Below the pieces are notes generated by a model. It worked only from the letters and a program-made list of their open reading frames with translations. It was not told where the DNA came from and ran no database searches. This document shows positions 1 to 7,805 of a stretch of 7,805 nucleotides of DNA, piece by piece. How positions within the stretch are numbered: position 1 is the stretch's first letter; every line of letters starts with the position of its first letter. Source of the stretch: Lentisphaerota bacterium (GTDB lineage: Bacteria > Verrucomicrobiota > Kiritimatiellia > JAAZAB01); the NCBI GenBank assembly GCA_016182435.1, contig JACPGN010000186.1:1-7805 (forward strand), read 5' to 3'. A program made the position numbers and the translations under genes.

Positions 1-2774
<2,774 letters not shown>

Positions 2775-2800
2775 CTGCATAATGCGTGAATGCATACAAG

Positions 2801-2808
2801 CAAAATAC
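2801..2808. repeat. Left target-site duplication of MITE-like element
   Basis: CAAAATAC is repeated exactly at 2991-2998 and abuts both ends of the terminal inverted repeats. The match continues to a ninth base (G), but an 8-bp boundary makes both element ends begin with GTAA. Confidence 0.65.
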
Positions 2809-2990
2809 GTAACCGGTCAGTTATATGGGGGGGCTTGGTTGTATGATATGTATGGTATGCCGATTTTCCGGTTGTAGGGGCCGTTCGATAGAACGGCATA
2901 CCGTTGCGGTTCTTACCTGCCCGCAATGCTTCGCATAGCGATGCAGGCGGGCGAACCGCCGCTACACCCCAAAATAACTGACCCCCTTAC
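2809..2990. mobile_element. MITE-like non-autonomous element, 182 bp
   Basis: The left end reads GTAACCGG then TCAGTTAT; the right end, read inward on the other strand, reads GTAAGGGGG then TCAGTTAT. The terminal repeats thus differ by a short central mismatch and a one-base indel, and both run on into G-rich sequence. An 8-bp direct repeat, CAAAATAC, sits immediately outside both ends, as expected of a target duplication. No open frame inside could encode a transposase, so any movement would rely on an enzyme supplied elsewhere. The parent insertion-sequence family cannot be named from this sequence. It lies between the orphan plus-strand promoter and the gyrB promoter, within intergenic DNA, and leaves both intact. 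Confidence 0.65.
2854..2966. repeat. Nested inverted repeats inside the MITE-like element
   Basis: Several inverted repeats are stacked here. GGTATGCCG (2854-2862) pairs with CGGCATACC (2894-2902). GCCGTTC (2880-2886) pairs with GAACGGC (2891-2897) around a GATA loop. TGTAGGGGCCGTTCG (2873-2887) matches the complement of 2952-2966 at 13 of 15 positions. GCGGTTC (2906-2912) pairs with GAACCGC (2953-2959), and GCCCGC (2919-2924) with GCGGGC (2947-2952). The pairings compete with one another, so the DNA or RNA could fold in alternative ways. The unit reading GTAGCGGCGGTTCGCCCGCC may itself be a dispersed repeat nested in the element (inference). Confidence 0.6.
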
Positions 2991-2998
2991 CAAAATAC
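2991..2998. repeat. Right target-site duplication of MITE-like element
   Basis: This is an exact second copy of CAAAATAC at 2801-2808, directly abutting the right terminal inverted repeat. Without the insertion, the sequence at 2800 would continue straight into 2999. Confidence 0.65.
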
Positions 2999-3009
2999 GG
3001 AAGAAAGGC

Positions 3010-3037
3010 TTGACAGGCGGCAGGGGGTAACTATGAT
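3010..3037 (+). promoter_or_regulatory. Orphan sigma-70 type promoter on the plus strand
   Basis: A perfect TTGACA (3010-3015) is followed after 16 nt by TATGAT (3032-3037), five of six matches to the consensus. Transcription would begin near 3044 and run through repeat copy A into the antisense strand of the AsmA-like gene. No convincing gene follows it. A 16-codon frame at 3057-3107 and a 39-codon frame from 3070 both lie largely in repeat sequence and lack a Shine-Dalgarno site. It could make a noncoding or antisense RNA, be the relic of a lost gene, or be a chance match. Confidence 0.45.
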
Positions 3038-3070
3038 AATCTACGTTGCCTGATGTATGAACAACCGCTA

Positions 3071-3178
3071 TGAAAAACAAGAATATTACCACGGATGGCA
3101 CGGATAACACTGATTGCCGCCGGGCGCCAAGCGCCCGGCGGCGGTCTTACCATCCGTGTCATCAGTGTAATCCGTGGT
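3071..3178 (-). terminator. Possible terminator of the AsmA-like gene
   Basis: Read on the minus strand, a transcript leaving the AsmA-like gene would enter the long palindrome at 3178-3088, with its 12-bp GC stem, then the T-rich stretch TATTCTTGTTTTT (3074-3086). The T-run is interrupted and the GC stem itself is not directly followed by T residues, so termination is plausible but not textbook. A working terminator here would separate the operon from gyrB. Confidence 0.3.
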
Positions 3179-3180
3179 TT

Positions 3181-3200
3181 CCGCCATAGGCGGATCCGCC
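3181..3200. repeat. Short overlapping palindromes CCGCC-ATA-GGCGG and GGCGGATCCGCC
   Basis: CCGCC (3181-3185) can pair with GGCGG (3189-3193), and GGCGGATCCGCC (3189-3200) is a perfect 12-bp palindrome sharing the middle arm. The block sits between the right arm of copy A and its TTGGGTTGCGGGCA flank. Copy B has only 5 nt in that position, so this looks like an added segment of about 33 nt. Confidence 0.6.
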
Positions 3201-3239
3201 TGAGGAGGAGATTTTCTTGGGTTGCGGGCAAGGCCAGCG

Positions 3240-5489
3240 TCAGTCAAAGATGAAGAACATTTCCTTGGGCAAGTAGGCCGGGCGCCAATGCGGATCCTCG
3301 AGCGTGCCGGTCAGGCGGAACTCCAGCATCTTGGTGAGGGGCGCCAGGGCCGTTTGCACGACGCCGCCCAGGAGGCTGTCTTTCTTGAGCAGCTTGACTT
3401 GCACGGCGAAGTCCAACTCGCCATTCCAGTGATAATCGCCCTTGCCCGTGAGCGTGATAACCTCACCCGCGATGACTATATCGTCCGAATGGAGCTTGCC
3501 GTCGGCGATGACGAAGGACGCCCGCGCGTCGGTCAGACGCATGAACAGGTTAAGTCCCGGCACAATGCGCCCCAGGAACTCGGACAAGCCCCCGAACAGC
3601 GGAATCTGGAAAAGGCGGCTGCCGTCAATCTTAATCCAGCCATGGCCCAGGGCGGATTGACCGGCGTCCGAGCCCAGGGCGCCCTCAAGCTCCAGCGCTC
3701 CCGCAAATGTGCCGCGGTGCTGTTCGGCCGGCAAGCCGAGCAGATCCCGGGCCAGCGCCTTGCAATCCACGTCGCCGACCTCGGCCGAAAGCTGATAGCG
3801 CATATTGGATGCGTTCAACACGGGATAGACCATGCCTGAGGCGCTGATGCGCCCCCGGCAGAAATCCGCCTCAACATCATTGATATAGGCGGTATCGGCC
3901 ACCATGCGCACATTGAGCGAACAGCGGTCCAGGAGCGCCGCTTTCCAGCCGGAGCGCTGGGCGTCAATCTCGATATCCAGGTCATTGGCGGCCATGGCCA
4001 TATAGCCGGCCGTTCCCCGCGCCGACACTTTGACCGGTCCCTCGAACCGGAACATTCCGACAACGCTCGCGATGAAAGGATCAAGCATACCGGCCACCGC
4101 TATCGGGTCAGCCGTGGACAGGCCATCAAACCTGAGAGTCTCATCGAGAAAATCCAGCCGCGCCTGAGCGTGGACCGTGCCTTCCTCGCGCACGACCAGC
4201 AGTGGCGCAAGCGCCAGCGCGGCGTTGGTGGCGGAAAAATCAATAACCAGGCCCGACTTCATCAGCAGGTTGCTGACGCCGTTGTAGCTGCAATTGTCCC
4301 CCTGGACCTGGCCGGATAAATGGAAAAAAACATTTGTCCCTGCCCGGCCGCTGAATTCGGCCTTGGCGCCCGGCGGCTGATCCGGGAACCGGAACCGGGT
4401 AAGCGCGGAGGCCGTTGCCTTTGACATGAGGGGTTGCAGATGATTGGGATCAAAGGCGCTCGCCAAAGCGCCCTGGTATTGCCTGGTCCGCCAGTCGAAC
4501 ACACCGGAAAGCTTGAGTGGTCCGGCCACCTGGGGCTTGCCCACGGTGGTTTCCAATGATTGGAGCGAAAAGTTCCGCTCGTTAAATTGAAACCGGGCGC
4601 TGCCGGTGGCCAGCGGAACACCCTCAATCGCAGCGTCTTTCAAATCCAGGACGCCTTCACCGCTCGTGCCTTTGATATTCAACGTCAGGTTCCAGGCGCC
4701 GAGCGCCGCTCGGCTAAAACGGGTGCTCCGCGCATCCGCCCGCACTTGAATATCCGACAAGTTCAGGTCAGCCGGATCAAAGAAAAAGGTTCCATCCACA
4801 TTTATGGCGTCGCTGCGGTTCATACTCAAGCGGCACTGTTGCCAGGCGGTAATTATCCGGTTGAGCGAGAGCGCGCGTTGCTGAGCGGCCCGGGAAGCAG
4901 GTTCAGCGTCGGCTTCGCTTTCAGCGGCGTCCGGCCCCAAGGTTATGGGCTCCTCGCGCGGCAGGACCAGTTCGCCGCGGCCGGTGAGCTTAATGCCCGG
5001 CAAGTTGGCGCTGCATTCTTTCACCCACACGCGCGTAGCGCTGGGCGCGCCTGCGGCGCCGCCCTCATCCCAGGCAAGGCGCGCAAACGGGACCTGGAAG
5101 ATAAATCGTTCCATTAAGGGCGTCGGGGCGTTTGCGGTGGCCGTTAAGGCCGGTAGCGCGGCCACGCCGTTTTTGATGAGCGCGCCCGACAGACCGCTGC
5201 GGCCTTTCAGCCAGGCCAGGGGCTGGAAGCGCAGGATAATTTTTTCAGCTTCCAGCAAGGGCGCGCCGATATCGCCCTTGCGGTAGCAGCGGACTCTGGT
5301 GGCGATAATGCCTTCAAAAACTCCCAGCTTCACTTTCTCGAGCGTGATGACCAGGCCGCGGAACTGCAGTCGTTTTTCAATCCGCCGCCCCACGGAATCC
5401 GGCAGGCCGATCAGGCTCAAATAGAGCGTGGCAACGAGCGCCACCAGGAAAATGAGGAATACCGTATACTTGATTTTACGCAGAATCAT
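3240..5489 (-). CDS. AsmA-like membrane-anchored protein
   Basis: The protein has 749 residues. The start is basic, followed by one hydrophobic segment (about residues 9-29, TVFLIFLVALVATLYLSLIG), and the rest is a long, probably periplasmic region rich in alternating beta-type patterns without cysteine clusters or enzyme motifs. The N-terminal part (residues 30-110) and the end, with EFRLTGTLEDPHWRP at about 723-737, resemble AsmA-family proteins. Relatives such as TamB and YhdP bridge inner and outer membranes and are linked to lipid transfer or outer-membrane assembly; a similar role here is inference. It starts 4 nt after the DUF4340 stop, so the two are probably co-transcribed. GAAGG lies only 1 nt before the chosen ATG, an unusually tight spacing; an ATT or CTG one or two codons later would be better spaced. 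Confidence 0.8.
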   Translation of the reverse strand: MILRKIKYTVFLIFLVALVATLYLSLIGLPDSVGRRIEKRLQFRGLVITLEKVKLGVFEGIIATRVRCYRKGDIGAPLLEAEKIILRFQPLAWLKGRSGLSGALIKNGVAALPALTATANAPTPLMERFIFQVPFARLAWDEGGAAGAPSATRVWVKECSANLPGIKLTGRGELVLPREEPITLGPDAAESEADAEPASRAAQQRALSLNRIITAWQQCRLSMNRSDAINVDGTFFFDPADLNLSDIQVRADARSTRFSRAALGAWNLTLNIKGTSGEGVLDLKDAAIEGVPLATGSARFQFNERNFSLQSLETTVGKPQVAGPLKLSGVFDWRTRQYQGALASAFDPNHLQPLMSKATASALTRFRFPDQPPGAKAEFSGRAGTNVFFHLSGQVQGDNCSYNGVSNLLMKSGLVIDFSATNAALALAPLLVVREEGTVHAQARLDFLDETLRFDGLSTADPIAVAGMLDPFIASVVGMFRFEGPVKVSARGTAGYMAMAANDLDIEIDAQRSGWKAALLDRCSLNVRMVADTAYINDVEADFCRGRISASGMVYPVLNASNMRYQLSAEVGDVDCKALARDLLGLPAEQHRGTFAGALELEGALGSDAGQSALGHGWIKIDGSRLFQIPLFGGLSEFLGRIVPGLNLFMRLTDARASFVIADGKLHSDDIVIAGEVITLTGKGDYHWNGELDFAVQVKLLKKDSLLGGVVQTALAPLTKMLEFRLTGTLEDPHWRPAYLPKEMFFIFD

Positions 5490-5493
5490 ACCT

Positions 5494-7335
5494 TCATTGG
5501 GTCAGGTCCTGCAGCAGCTCCTCGGCTAACGTCTTGGGAAGAACGAACACGGCTTCCTGCCCTTGCACCATGCCATAGACGCCCTGATCTTCGGAGGTTT
5601 CGCCCAGGAGCAAGGTTTTCTGCAGGCCGGACTGTTCGCTCAGGCTGAAGGTCAGCGAAGCGCGCGGGTCTTTCAGGCCATATACTCCCAGGTCCCTGAG
5701 CGGCGAGCGTTCGAAGCGCGCGACGCGCAAGGCCGCCAGGCGCTCAAGCAGCGCTATAATCTGGAGCAAGTTGATCGGTCCCTTGGCCGGCGCGACGCTC
5801 TGCCAGGGAGCGGTTCCCTCGCGGGCTACCGCGTGCTCAATATCCTTTTTGCGGAGCGCGATCCTGGTAACCGCCGCCGGAGGCAGCTCGAGCACCACGA
5901 GATCGCGATAGGCCGTCGGCTCGAGCGCCAGGGTGGCCGCCGCCGCCACGGAGATTTGATAGACCTGCGGCTCGTCTTCAAACTTGGCCTGGATATATTC
6001 CCGGCCGCTCAGCGGCCGGCTCAGGGAGAGCGTTCGGCGGGCGGGCAGCGTCGTGACCGTGCTCGGTGGAACGCTCAGGGCCACGCCGGAGACGTTCTGG
6101 GTGGCCACGCCAAACGTAAGCGGAATATCGGCCACGCGAATCACCCGTTCGGGCGGACTTAACCCCAGCTCCGCAAGATTAGTACCGGTGGAGAAACCTT
6201 CGATGCGCAGGCTGTTCAGACGGCTGATCAGATCTTCGACGAGCCGGGCATCCGCTTTCCATTGCTCCGGTTCCGTTACCTGCCAGAGGCCGGCCGGGTC
6301 TTTCTGGAGCTGTAACACTTTTTCACCCTCCTCGATCCGGATCCAGGCGATGGCGCTGCTCGGCAGAAAAAAGAGCCGCGCATCGCGCAACGCGCTAAGG
6401 TCCACGCTCAGGCCATCCACCAGCGCTTTCTGAACGGCGAACACCGTGGCGGTCCCGCGATAGGCGGCATAAATCAGATCGCCTTGCTCATTGGCCGCTC
6501 GGCCGAAGTGCAATTTCAAGCCGTCCGCGCCTTTATCCTGCCAGAGGTTGAACTGCAGAATCGTTTCATCGTCGCTCATACCGTAAATGGCCGGCTCGGC
6601 TATGTGCTCGGTCACAAACCGTTGAATCCGCAGGCTAAAAAGCTGTTCCAGCACTCGCTCCACTTTGAAGGCGTCGGCCCGCGCGAGGAGCGGTTTATGG
6701 ATGATCCATTCCGTCCCTTCCCGGACGATCTCAATCCTGGGACCAGCCCGGCGTTTAACTTCAAAGCCTTGCACGTAAGCGGGCGTCCCGGGCAGCAAAC
6801 GGTGATCGCGCAGGTCCGTCACCGAACGCGGAATAATCTCCAGCAGGTTGGTCGAAGTGACGATAACCTCGGTGGAATCCGCGAAGTGAACATACACCGC
6901 GTCTTTCATGGGTGAGAGGGCGCCGACGGCGAGCGTCCAGCGCTGTTGGGCATCGCCCAGAATCAGGCGCGCCCAGGGCTTGGCCAACCCATAATCATCG
7001 AGGGAAAGCGCGCGGCTTTGGCGCTCTTGCGCCGTGATGATTTCGCGCCGGGGTAATTTACTCATCACCGAGAGCATCTGGTTAAGCTTGCTATTGTCGG
7101 CGCGCGCTTCCACCGGTTGATGGATCAGCCACTGGCCCCGGGTAAACGCACACTCGATGAACAGTTCATCCCGGGCAAACGACCAATAGCTGACATTTTC
7201 CGACTCGAGCTCCAGCAGGCGCGGCTTCGGCTTGAAGGGCTCGTCCTGCTCCTCCGGACTCCACTCCACAATGGCAATAAAGGCGCCCAGCAGCGCGGTC
7301 AGGACCAGCAAAAAAAATGTAGTGCGTAGATGCAT
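5494..7335 (-). CDS. DUF4340 domain protein with four repeats
   Basis: The protein has 613 residues, long for DUF4340 proteins. A short basic start and one hydrophobic segment (residues 6-23) suggest an inner-membrane anchor with a periplasmic body. Four repeats are visible, each opening with Trp-x4-Pro: W69, W210, W351 and W511. Each then has a leucine-rich helix, a YGL-like turn (Y115, Y251, L390, Y552), and in repeats 1, 2 and 4 a strand ending in V-Y or I-Y near a glycine. Repeats 1 and 2 end in LRDHRLL and LRDARLF. Repeat 3 is the most diverged. DUF4340 genes commonly lie beside GldG-like ABC transporter subunits, as here; their biochemical role is not established. The ATG at 7335 has only a weak AGAAAG-type ribosome site. 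Confidence 0.85.
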   Translation of the reverse strand: MHLRTTFFLLVLTALLGAFIAIVEWSPEEQDEPFKPKPRLLELESENVSYWSFARDELFIECAFTRGQWLIHQPVEARADNSKLNQMLSVMSKLPRREIITAQERQSRALSLDDYGLAKPWARLILGDAQQRWTLAVGALSPMKDAVYVHFADSTEVIVTSTNLLEIIPRSVTDLRDHRLLPGTPAYVQGFEVKRRAGPRIEIVREGTEWIIHKPLLARADAFKVERVLEQLFSLRIQRFVTEHIAEPAIYGMSDDETILQFNLWQDKGADGLKLHFGRAANEQGDLIYAAYRGTATVFAVQKALVDGLSVDLSALRDARLFFLPSSAIAWIRIEEGEKVLQLQKDPAGLWQVTEPEQWKADARLVEDLISRLNSLRIEGFSTGTNLAELGLSPPERVIRVADIPLTFGVATQNVSGVALSVPPSTVTTLPARRTLSLSRPLSGREYIQAKFEDEPQVYQISVAAAATLALEPTAYRDLVVLELPPAAVTRIALRKKDIEHAVAREGTAPWQSVAPAKGPINLLQIIALLERLAALRVARFERSPLRDLGVYGLKDPRASLTFSLSEQSGLQKTLLLGETSEDQGVYGMVQGQEAVFVLPKTLAEELLQDLTQ

Positions 7336-7355
7336 GGCTTTCTAACGCGGGGCTA

Positions 7356-7489
7356 TGCCCGCAACCCAAAAATTACCACTGATTACACGGATTTCACGGA
7401 TGGTCAGACCGTTGACCCGTTGACGGCCGCCGGGCGTCCGTCAACAATCAGTGTTATCCGTGCCATCCGTGGTTAAAATTTTTTTTCAT
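7356..7489 (-). repeat. Palindromic 9-bp-unit repeat, copy B with flanks
   Basis: The core is at 7375-7473. Read on the minus strand, the first arm is ACCACGGAT, GGCACGGAT, AACACTGAT (7473-7447), and the plus-strand arm at the other end is ACCACTGAT, TACACGGAT, TTCACGGAT (7375-7401). The centre differs from copy A: TTGACGG (7420-7426) pairs with CCGTCAA (7438-7444) around CCGCCGGGCGT, which retains the GC core of copy A. ATGAAAAA lies 16 nt outside the first arm, and TTGGGTTGCGGGCA (minus strand, 7369-7356) lies 5 nt outside the second. The copy is inverted relative to copy A and separates the GldG-like and DUF4340 genes. Read on the plus strand the palindrome is followed by eight T residues (7479-7486), so it could stop antisense transcripts. 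Confidence 0.8.
7454..7489 (-). other. 11-codon frame with good ribosome site, running into repeat B
   Basis: AGGA (minus strand, 7499-7496) lies 6 nt before an ATG at 7489, a better initiation context than that of the DUF4340 gene downstream. The frame, MKKNFNHGWHG, stops inside the repeat arm. It may be a leader peptide, or the remnant of an earlier gene start now cut off by the repeat. A plus-strand frame at copy A (3057-3107) ends with the same five residues because both read the same arm. There is no independent sign that either is translated. Confidence 0.25.
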
Positions 7490-7491
7490 GG

Positions 7492-7515
7492 TAGTTCCTC
7501 ATGATTGAGGTACTA
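7492..7515. repeat. Hairpin over the stop codon of the GldG-like gene
   Basis: TAGTTCCTCA (7492-7501) and TGAGGTACTA (7506-7515) pair with one mismatch around a TGAT loop. The stem includes the TAG stop at 7513-7515 and the AGGA upstream of the 7489 ATG, so folding of the mRNA could hide that ribosome site. No T-run follows on the minus strand, which argues against a terminator. Confidence 0.5.
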
Positions 7516-7805
7516 TTTCCGCCGGCGCGCCCAGACGGCAAGTCCCAGCAGGATTACGCCCCCCGGCACTCCCGCCACCACCAGCTCCGCGAGCCGGCGC
7601 AGTTGCGCGAAGTCCAGCTCCACTTGGATTGTGGCCGGGTCGCGCGCGGCAATCGCCAGGGTTCCTTCGCGTTCCAGCAACCAATCCAGAGCGTTCATGA
7701 AGAAATCAGCGTTGTAACCGGCCAGCAGCTCGCCATTGGCCACCATCGTCGAATCACCGGCGATCACCAGCCGGGTAGGCGCAAGTTCCACATCCAGGCC
7801 GGAGA
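7513..7805 (-). CDS. C-terminal end of a GldG-like ABC transporter auxiliary protein
   Basis: The last 96 residues are visible; the gene continues past the right edge. RLVIAGDSTMVANGELLAG then NADFFMNALDWLLERE resembles the conserved C-terminal pattern of GldG/ABC_transp_aux proteins, in which a 'velocity/gDsdf..N' strand precedes 'N.df..n.l.WL'. It ends in one membrane segment (about AELVVAGVPGGVILLGLAVW) and a basic RRRK tail, as in that family. Such proteins act at the inner membrane with an ABC-2 permease and ATPase, which would be expected immediately upstream. The next gene encodes a DUF4340 protein, the usual partner, which supports the assignment. The visible fragment is short, so the family call rests on pattern plus context. 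Confidence 0.7.
   Translation of the reverse strand, partial: SGLDVELAPTRLVIAGDSTMVANGELLAGYNADFFMNALDWLLEREGTLAIAARDPATIQVELDFAQLRRLAELVVAGVPGGVILLGLAVWARRRK

Larger units (their letters stand above)
3070..3230 (+). repeat. Palindromic 9-bp-unit repeat, copy A with flanks
   Basis: The core at 3088-3178 is an imperfect palindrome. The left arm is three 9-mers, ACCACGGAT, GGCACGGAT and AACACTGAT (3088-3114). The right arm, read on the minus strand from 3178, is ACCACGGAT, TACACTGAT and GACACGGAT. Between them is a perfect 12-bp GC-only stem (3116-3127 with 3131-3142) and a CAA loop. Outside the arms, ATGAAAAA (3070-3077) on one side and TTGGGTTGCGGGCA (3217-3230) on the other also occur around copy B in the same relative order. 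The left arm with two more bases (3088-3116) is identical over 29 nt to the minus strand of copy B from 7473 to 7445. The unit contains no transposase and its family is not identified. Confidence 0.8.

Noticed and set aside
3000..3090. tRNA or other standard structural RNA in the intergenic gap
   Set aside because: No cloverleaf, T-arm sequence or CCA end could be found on either strand; only promoter-like and repeat sequences are present.
2910..3110. Minus-strand frame through the MITE-like element and the orphan promoter region
   Set aside because: It runs across the element boundary and repeat sequence, has no ribosome site, and its composition does not resemble a protein. It is not a transposase remnant.
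3088..3178. CRISPR array from the repeated 9-mers
   Set aside because: The units are 9 bp, directly adjacent and arranged as an inverted pair. There are no spacers of regular length and no cas genes.
3070..3189. 39-codon frame beginning ATGAAAAACAAG
   Set aside because: Almost all of it is repeat sequence, it has no ribosome site, and the corresponding position in copy B reads in another frame and stops after 11 codons.
3222..3839. Plus-strand open frame overlapping the end of the AsmA-like gene
   Set aside because: Although the orphan promoter points towards it, it lies antisense to a convincing gene, has no clear ribosome site and shows no family features.

Overview
The window looks like a chromosomal segment from a GC-rich, Gram-negative (diderm) bacterium. 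All four recognisable genes lie on the minus strand. The evidence for a diderm is a GyrB of the long type, with the extra domain between the TOPRIM domain and the C-terminal tail, and an AsmA-like protein of the kind that works between two membranes. The large noncoding gaps packed with palindromic dispersed repeats recall environmental genomes of the Verrucomicrobiota/Kiritimatiellota/Lentisphaerota (PVC) type. That placement is a guess from style, not a demonstrated affiliation.

Layout from high to low coordinates, which is the direction of transcription. (1) 7513-7805: the C-terminal end of a GldG-like auxiliary subunit of an ABC-2 type transporter, cut by the window edge. (2) 7335-7513: a gap holding a palindromic repeat (copy B), a hairpin over the stop codon of the gene before, and a well-placed Shine-Dalgarno plus ATG that opens only an 11-codon frame. 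(3) 5494-7335: a DUF4340 protein with four recognisable repeats. (4) 3240-5489: an AsmA-like protein with an N-terminal membrane anchor, starting 4 nt after the DUF4340 stop. (5) 2716-3239: a 524-nt gap with copy A of the palindromic repeat, an orphan plus-strand promoter, a 182-bp MITE-like element with an 8-bp target duplication, and the gyrB promoter. (6) 1-2715: gyrB, with a roughly 105-residue low-complexity N-terminal extension, cut by the left edge about 43 residues before its expected end.

How the genes fit together: GldG-like and DUF4340 proteins are usual neighbours of an ABC-2 ATPase and permease, which would lie beyond the right edge. Here the tightly coupled third member is AsmA-like, so the cluster may combine an ABC exporter with a periplasm-spanning protein (inference). 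gyrB has its own promoter and appears to be a separate transcription unit.

The most notable material is noncoding. It comprises a non-autonomous insertion just upstream of the gyrB promoter and two copies of a cruciform repeat built from 9-bp units. One copy splits the transporter-associated operon and the other sits behind its last gene. I found no transposase, CRISPR array, tRNA or rRNA.
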